Source of the DNA: Pelagibacterales bacterium SAG-MED43
GTDB taxonomy: Bacteria > Pseudomonadota > Alphaproteobacteria > Pelagibacterales > Pelagibacteraceae
Length of the DNA: 64,000 bases
Reading direction: 5' to 3'
Assembly (NCBI GenBank): GCA_014653535.1
Contig: JACWEK010000003.1
Coordinates: 1 to 64,000 of the forward strand
The notes under the pieces were generated by a model. That model ran no database searches, was not told the DNA's origin, and saw only the letters and a list, made by a program, of their open reading frames with translations. The translations under genes and the position numbers were made by a program. Shown piece after piece: positions 59,385-64,000 of this stretch. The first letter of the stretch is position 1, and each line of letters begins with the position of its first letter.

Positions 59385-59400
59385 CGTATATAAATGCTGA

Positions 59401-59847
59401 ATGAATAATAAAATAATTATTATCAATGGTCCTAATCTTAATCTATTAGGAGAACGAGAACAATCACAATATGGAACTGTTACATTTGACAGTCTTAAAC
59501 AAAAATGTCTTAAAAAAGCTACTGAACTTAAAATTGATGTAGTATTTTTTCAATCTAATATAGAAGGAGAAATTGTCAGTAAAATCCAAGAGGCTAGAAA
59601 TAATTTTGATGGAATGATTATTAATGCCGCAGGTTTTACACATACATCAGTTGCCATTAGAGATGCTCTTGATATTTTTAAAAAGCCAATTATTGAATTA
59701 CATATATCAAATATATATAATAGAGAGGAATTTAGGCAAAAATCACTTATTAGCGACGTAGTTACTGGAGGTATATTTGGTTTGGGCTCTGAAGGTTATA
59801 TTTTAGCCATAATTTCATTAGACAAGATTCTTAAAAATGAAAATTGA
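59401..59847 (+). CDS. aroQ: 3-dehydroquinate dehydratase type II
   Basis: INGPNLNLLGEREQSQYGTVT, INAAGFTHTSVAIRDAL, IELHISNIYNREEFRQKS. Confidence 0.96.
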   Translation: MNNKIIIINGPNLNLLGEREQSQYGTVTFDSLKQKCLKKATELKIDVVFFQSNIEGEIVSKIQEARNNFDGMIINAAGFTHTSVAIRDALDIFKKPIIELHISNIYNREEFRQKSLISDVVTGGIFGLGSEGYILAIISLDKILKNEN

Positions 59848-60277
59848 TAAAAAGATTATTAAAGAGTTAACTGATTACTTAAAAGAGTTTAATCTAACTG
59901 AAATTGAATATACAGAAAAGGATACTAAGATAAAAGTTTCGAAATCTAATTCATCTGTCTCTAATCAATCGATAAATATTCCAAACACTTCCTCTACAGG
60001 AATAAACAAAATTGCTTCAGAAGATGTGCCAAAAATAATTTCAGGTACACAAGTAACTTCTCCTATAATTGGTACAGCATATCATTCACCTGAGCCTGGT
60101 GCTAAAAAATTTGTAGAAGTTGGAAAAAAAATTAAAAAAGGTGATACGGTCATGATCGTTGAAGCAATGAAAACTATGAATCATGTCCCTTCTACAGCTG
60201 ATGGAGTAGTAAAAGAAATCTGTGTTGAGGATGGTCAACCTGTCGAGTTTGGTCAAACCATTATTATTTTAGACTAA
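59837..60277 (+). CDS. accB: acetyl-CoA carboxylase biotin carboxyl carrier protein
   Basis: SPIIGTAYHSPEPGAKKFVEVGKKIKKGDTVMIVEAMKTMNHVPS. Confidence 0.96.
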   Translation: MKIDKKIIKELTDYLKEFNLTEIEYTEKDTKIKVSKSNSSVSNQSINIPNTSSTGINKIASEDVPKIISGTQVTSPIIGTAYHSPEPGAKKFVEVGKKIKKGDTVMIVEAMKTMNHVPSTADGVVKEICVEDGQPVEFGQTIIILD

Positions 60278-61614
60278 TGTTTAAAAAAATACTAATTGCA
60301 AACCGTGGAGAAATTGCAGTTAGAGTTATTAGAGCATGTAAAGAATGGGGAATTTCAACTGTTGCTGTTCACTCTGATGTAGATAGAAATAGCATGCATG
60401 TCAAATTAGCTGATGAAAGTGTTTGCATAGGATCTCATCAACCGGCTAACAGTTATTTGAATATTCCCGCTCTTATGTCTGCAATTGAAATAACAAACGC
60501 TGAAGCAGTTCATCCAGGTTACGGTTTTTTATCAGAAAATGCAAACTTTGCTCGAGTTTTAGAAGAAAACAATATTAAATTTATCGGTGCTTCATCCAAA
60601 CTTATTGAAATGATGGGTGATAAAATTCAAGCAAAAAAAATTGCTAAAGAAAATGGTTTGCCTGTAATTGAGGGGTCTGAAGGAGGAGTAAAAGATATTA
60701 AAGAAGCAAAAGAACTCTGTAAAAAAATTGGTTTTCCAGTGTTAATAAAAGCCTCAGCTGGAGGTGGTGGCAAAGGAATGAAAATAGTTCACAAGGAAGA
60801 GGAATTTGAAACATTATTTTCAACTGCAAAATCAGAAGCAATGAAGTATTTTGGAAATGATGAGATTTATTTAGAAAAATTTTTTCAAAATCCTAGGCAT
60901 ATAGAGGTTCAAATTTTAGCAGGAAAAAATAGAGTTGTTCATTTACATGAAAGAGATTGTTCTGTTCAAAGAAGACATCAAAAATTGATAGAAGAAACTC
61001 CTAGCCCAGTTTTGAATGATGAAATTAGAAAAGACTTATTTGAAAGAACGGTAAAAATGGTGAGTAAAATTGGTTATGAGGGAGCTGGTACTGTGGAATA
61101 TATCTATGAAGATAGAAAATTTTATTTTTTAGAAATGAATACAAGAGTACAAGTAGAACACCCCGTAACAGAAATGGTTACTGGAATTGATATAATCAAA
61201 GAACAAATTTGGATAGCTTTTTCTGGAGAAACTGCTCTTAAACAAAGCGATATACTGCCAAGAGGTCATGCAATAGAGTGTAGAATAAACGCTGAAGATG
61301 CTAGTAAAAATTTCCAACCATCACCAGGAACTATAGAGATGTGTCATCAGCCCTCTGGATTTAGAACAAGAGTAGATGGAGCAATATTTCAAGGCTATAA
61401 AGTAACTCCATTTTACGACAGCATGGTGTGTAAGCTAATATGTCATGGAAGAAATAGACAAGAAGCTATACAAAGAATGAATAGATCTCTAGAAGAGTTT
61501 GTTATTGAGGGCATAACAACTACAATCCCATTACATAAGAAATTATTAAATCACAAAAAATTTATAGACTCCGATTTCAATGTTGGTTGGCTTGATAAAG
61601 AACAAATAATTTAA
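60277..61614 (+). CDS. accC: acetyl-CoA carboxylase biotin carboxylase subunit
   Basis: FKKILIANRGEIAVRVIRACKEW, KASAGGGGKGM, HERDCSVQRRHQKLIEETPSP, EMNTRVQVEHPVTE. Confidence 0.97.
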   Translation: MFKKILIANRGEIAVRVIRACKEWGISTVAVHSDVDRNSMHVKLADESVCIGSHQPANSYLNIPALMSAIEITNAEAVHPGYGFLSENANFARVLEENNIKFIGASSKLIEMMGDKIQAKKIAKENGLPVIEGSEGGVKDIKEAKELCKKIGFPVLIKASAGGGGKGMKIVHKEEEFETLFSTAKSEAMKYFGNDEIYLEKFFQNPRHIEVQILAGKNRVVHLHERDCSVQRRHQKLIEETPSPVLNDEIRKDLFERTVKMVSKIGYEGAGTVEYIYEDRKFYFLEMNTRVQVEHPVTEMVTGIDIIKEQIWIAFSGETALKQSDILPRGHAIECRINAEDASKNFQPSPGTIEMCHQPSGFRTRVDGAIFQGYKVTPFYDSMVCKLICHGRNRQEAIQRMNRSLEEFVIEGITTTIPLHKKLLNHKKFIDSDFNVGWLDKEQII

Positions 61615-62093
61615 TAACAATCTACTAACCAAATATCATAAACTGGATGATCAAATGGTGCTATTGATGGGCTCGATGAAAACATCCATCCATTAAAAAC
61701 ATAGACTTTATCATTATCATTTTTAGTTAAATCTCTTACTTGGATATAAGCTTTTATTTCACGATTATCATTTAACTCTGAGTTAGTACATTTCATACTT
61801 TTAATTGCTAAATCTTTATAAACTAACTCCTCGCCATTGATTAAATTAACTAATTCGTTTTTTGAACTAATTTTATCAAGAATTTTAACATTGGTTTTAT
61901 TACCAATCATATCATTTTCAGATTGGGCATAAGAGATTTTGAATATTAAAATAACAGAAATAATACTAAATAAAAACTTATTCAGATTTCCAACTTTTAT
62001 ATTTCTTATTAATAGCATTATCTTTGTCTTTATTTGGGTGATAAGCTTTTTCAGTTCCAGTAAGATTTGATTGATGGGGTTTTTGCCATTCAT
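61611..62093 (-). CDS. DUF2155-family secreted protein (true start probably internal)
   Basis: KCTNSELNDNREIKAYIQVRD...VFNGWMFSSSPSIAPFDHPVYDIWLVDCY. Confidence 0.85.
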   Translation of the reverse strand: MNGKNPINQILLELKKLITQIKTKIMLLIRNIKVGNLNKFLFSIISVILIFKISYAQSENDMIGNKTNVKILDKISSKNELVNLINGEELVYKDLAIKSMKCTNSELNDNREIKAYIQVRDLTKNDNDKVYVFNGWMFSSSPSIAPFDHPVYDIWLVDCY

Positions 62094-62343
62094 ATTTTTT
62101 TAGATCATGAGTTTTTTCGATTCTATTCGGGGTGAAATGCATCCATGAATACCATTCCACTGGTATTTTGCTAGCGTCAATTTCGTTTGAATAAATAACC
62201 CATCGCTTACCATTTTTACTTTCATAATATTTATTTCCTAAAGAATCAGATCCTGCAAATTTACCAAAAAAAATAGTTTTTAATCTTGTTCCAAAGGTAT
62301 CTTGGTTCCACCAGGTGAAAATTTTTTTAAGCAATGTCAACAT
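61978..62343 (-). CDS. NDUFA12-family NADH:ubiquinone oxidoreductase accessory subunit
   Basis: TLLKKIFTWWNQDTFGTRLKTIFFGKFAGSDSLGNKYYESKNGKRWVIYSNEIDASKIPVEWYSWMHF. Confidence 0.93.
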   Translation of the reverse strand: MLTLLKKIFTWWNQDTFGTRLKTIFFGKFAGSDSLGNKYYESKNGKRWVIYSNEIDASKIPVEWYSWMHFTPNRIEKTHDLKKYEWQKPHQSNLTGTEKAYHPNKDKDNAINKKYKSWKSE

Positions 62344-62458
62344 ACTAAATTTTTAATATTCAATTATCAATTGTATAAATTAAATTAGACTAAAATTTGA
62401 TTTTGTATATAAATCAATTGATTCATTAATCAAAATAAATTTAATTATTTGGGGTAAA

Positions 62459-63280
62459 ATGGCAAAATACTTAGTTGAGACTTATTATACATGTACATTC
62501 AAGGTTAATCATTACCTTGATGAAATAAATGAAACAGAGCTTAAAAATCTTGAAAAAAGAGATGACGGAAAATTTGAGGTTTTAGATGTAAAGCTTGACA
62601 ATAGAAAGACAAAAAATTTAGATCCCAAAAACAATAAAGTTGTCGATGCTAAAATTGATTTAGTGGCAGCAGGCGTAGATAATAGAAAAGAGAATTTAGA
62701 ACATTCAGTCACAAAAGTTTTAAATAAATCAGAAAATTCTGGAAAAAGATTTAGCATGCCTGATAGACGAAAAGGTTATATACAAAAGGCTACTATTGGA
62801 GATCATAAAGTGTACCTTCACACTGGAGAATATGAAGATGGTAAGATTGGAGAAATTTTTATTGATACTAGTAAAGAAGGTGAATTAGTAAAAGCTTTAA
62901 TGAACAATTTTGCTATAGCTGTATCACTTGGTTTACAGTACGGGGTTCCATTAGATGAATATATAAGTGCTTTTGTTGAAACAAAATTTGAACCTTCTGG
63001 CAAAGTGTATGGTAACGACAGAATACTGAGTGCGTCGTCGATACTCGATTATATTTTTAGAGAACTGGCTATTTCATATCAAAATAGAGAAGATTTAGCT
63101 CATACTCCTTCTTTAAATGGATTAGAAAATGGTAACTTAGATGAACAAAATACTGAAGATCAAAATCAATTATTAAAAATTGTAAAAGATATTACAAGCA
63201 AGGGTTTTGTAAGAAATAATTATAAGAAAAATCTTGTAGATTTGTCAGATGTAAAAATAAGTTTAAAAGGGAAAAAATAG
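62459..63280 (+). CDS. stand-alone protein related to the C-terminal (TSCPD-type) region of class II ribonucleotide reductase NrdJ
   Basis: [113 protein letters not shown] resembles the NrdJ C-terminal domain; no catalytic RNR barrel present. Confidence 0.8.
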   Translation: MAKYLVETYYTCTFKVNHYLDEINETELKNLEKRDDGKFEVLDVKLDNRKTKNLDPKNNKVVDAKIDLVAAGVDNRKENLEHSVTKVLNKSENSGKRFSMPDRRKGYIQKATIGDHKVYLHTGEYEDGKIGEIFIDTSKEGELVKALMNNFAIAVSLGLQYGVPLDEYISAFVETKFEPSGKVYGNDRILSASSILDYIFRELAISYQNREDLAHTPSLNGLENGNLDEQNTEDQNQLLKIVKDITSKGFVRNNYKKNLVDLSDVKISLKGKK

Positions 63281-64000
63281 TTATTCTTTGAATTTAAGAC
63301 TAATATTAAGTTCTTTAAGTTGTTTATCACTTACATCTGAAGGAGCATTCATCATAAGGTCTTGGGCATTTTGATTCATTGGAAACATAGTTACCTCTCT
63401 TATATTTTTTTCATTTGCAAGTAACATTACTATTCTATCAATTCCTGGGGCAATTCCACCATGTGGTGGAGCACCATAACTTAATGCATTTATCATGCCA
63501 CTAAATTTTTCATCAACAACCTCTTTTTTATACCCTGCAACGGAAAAAAGTTTATACATCAAATCAGGCATGTGATTTCTTATAGCTCCAGAGGATAACT
63601 CGATACCATTACAAACAATGTCATATTGATAAGCTAAAATATCAAGTGGCTTATCAAAATTTATTTGATCTATTTCACCTTGTGGCATTGAAAAAGGATT
63701 GTGACTAAATTCTATTTTATTTGTTAGTAGGTCTTTTTCAAACATTGGGTAATCAACTACCCAACAAAATGCAAAAACATCATCATCAATTAAATCTAAA
63801 TCTTTCGCGATTTTATCTCTTGCCAGTGATGTAATTTTTTCGAGTTCTTTTTGTTTAGAGCAGGCTAAAAATATACTGTCCCCTACCTCAGCTCCAGTTG
63901 ATTTCATTATTTCATTTAATGATTCTTTGGAAAAAAATTTTCCAACTGGTCCTTTTGCTGACAGCTCTTTATCTTTTTCAATTGTAAAATATGCAAGACC
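63281..64000 (-). CDS. aspS: aspartyl-tRNA synthetase (partial, C-terminal part; runs off window end)
   Basis: [50 protein letters not shown]; reading frame stays open from 63907 to 64000 ([32 protein letters not shown]). Confidence 0.95.
   Translation of the reverse strand, partial: GLAYFTIEKDKELSAKGPVGKFFSKESLNEIMKSTGAEVGDSIFLACSKQKELEKITSLARDKIAKDLDLIDDDVFAFCWVVDYPMFEKDLLTNKIEFSHNPFSMPQGEIDQINFDKPLDILAYQYDIVCNGIELSSGAIRNHMPDLMYKLFSVAGYKKEVVDEKFSGMINALSYGAPPHGGIAPGIDRIVMLLANEKNIREVTMFPMNQNAQDLMMNAPSDVSDKQLKELNISLKFKE

Noticed and set aside
1-64000. CRISPR arrays, tRNA/rRNA genes, transposases, prophage genes
   Set aside because: No regular repeat-spacer pattern, no convincing tRNA arm sequences, no transposase/integrase or phage structural motifs noticed; tRNAscan-SE, CRISPR finder and Infernal would be needed to confirm absence.

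Overview
AT-rich, densely packed, mostly co-oriented genes with short spacers. Gene content and composition are typical of a SAR11/Pelagibacterales-like alphaproteobacterium (inference; no rRNA or other phylogenetic marker was tested). Main blocks: (i) surface-polysaccharide genes (1-5045); (ii) an organosulfonate-type island (5077-15867) with ald, a frameshifted class III aminotransferase, tauABC, a sulfolactate-dehydrogenase-like gene, a pta-like gene and an HpsN-like histidinol-dehydrogenase homolog, but no xsc or suyAB in the window; (iii) cysE-cysK; (iv) a tandem cassette of eight small, mostly uncharacterised proteins (18655-21618); (v) central metabolism (ppc, FAA hydrolase, aldehyde dehydrogenases); (vi) msrP (interrupted by an in-frame stop) with msrQ; (vii) glnA; (viii) an iscR-suf operon with a near-consensus IscR type-1 site; (ix) tyrS, AsmA-like, prfB (with an RF2 +1 frameshift site), mrcA, rne/rng, thiSG, aroQ, accBC, an NDUFA12-family protein, a stand-alone NrdJ C-terminal (TSCPD-like) protein and partial aspS. 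No tRNA, rRNA, CRISPR or transposase was recognised. All calls were made by eye from motifs and the ORF track; no database search was run.
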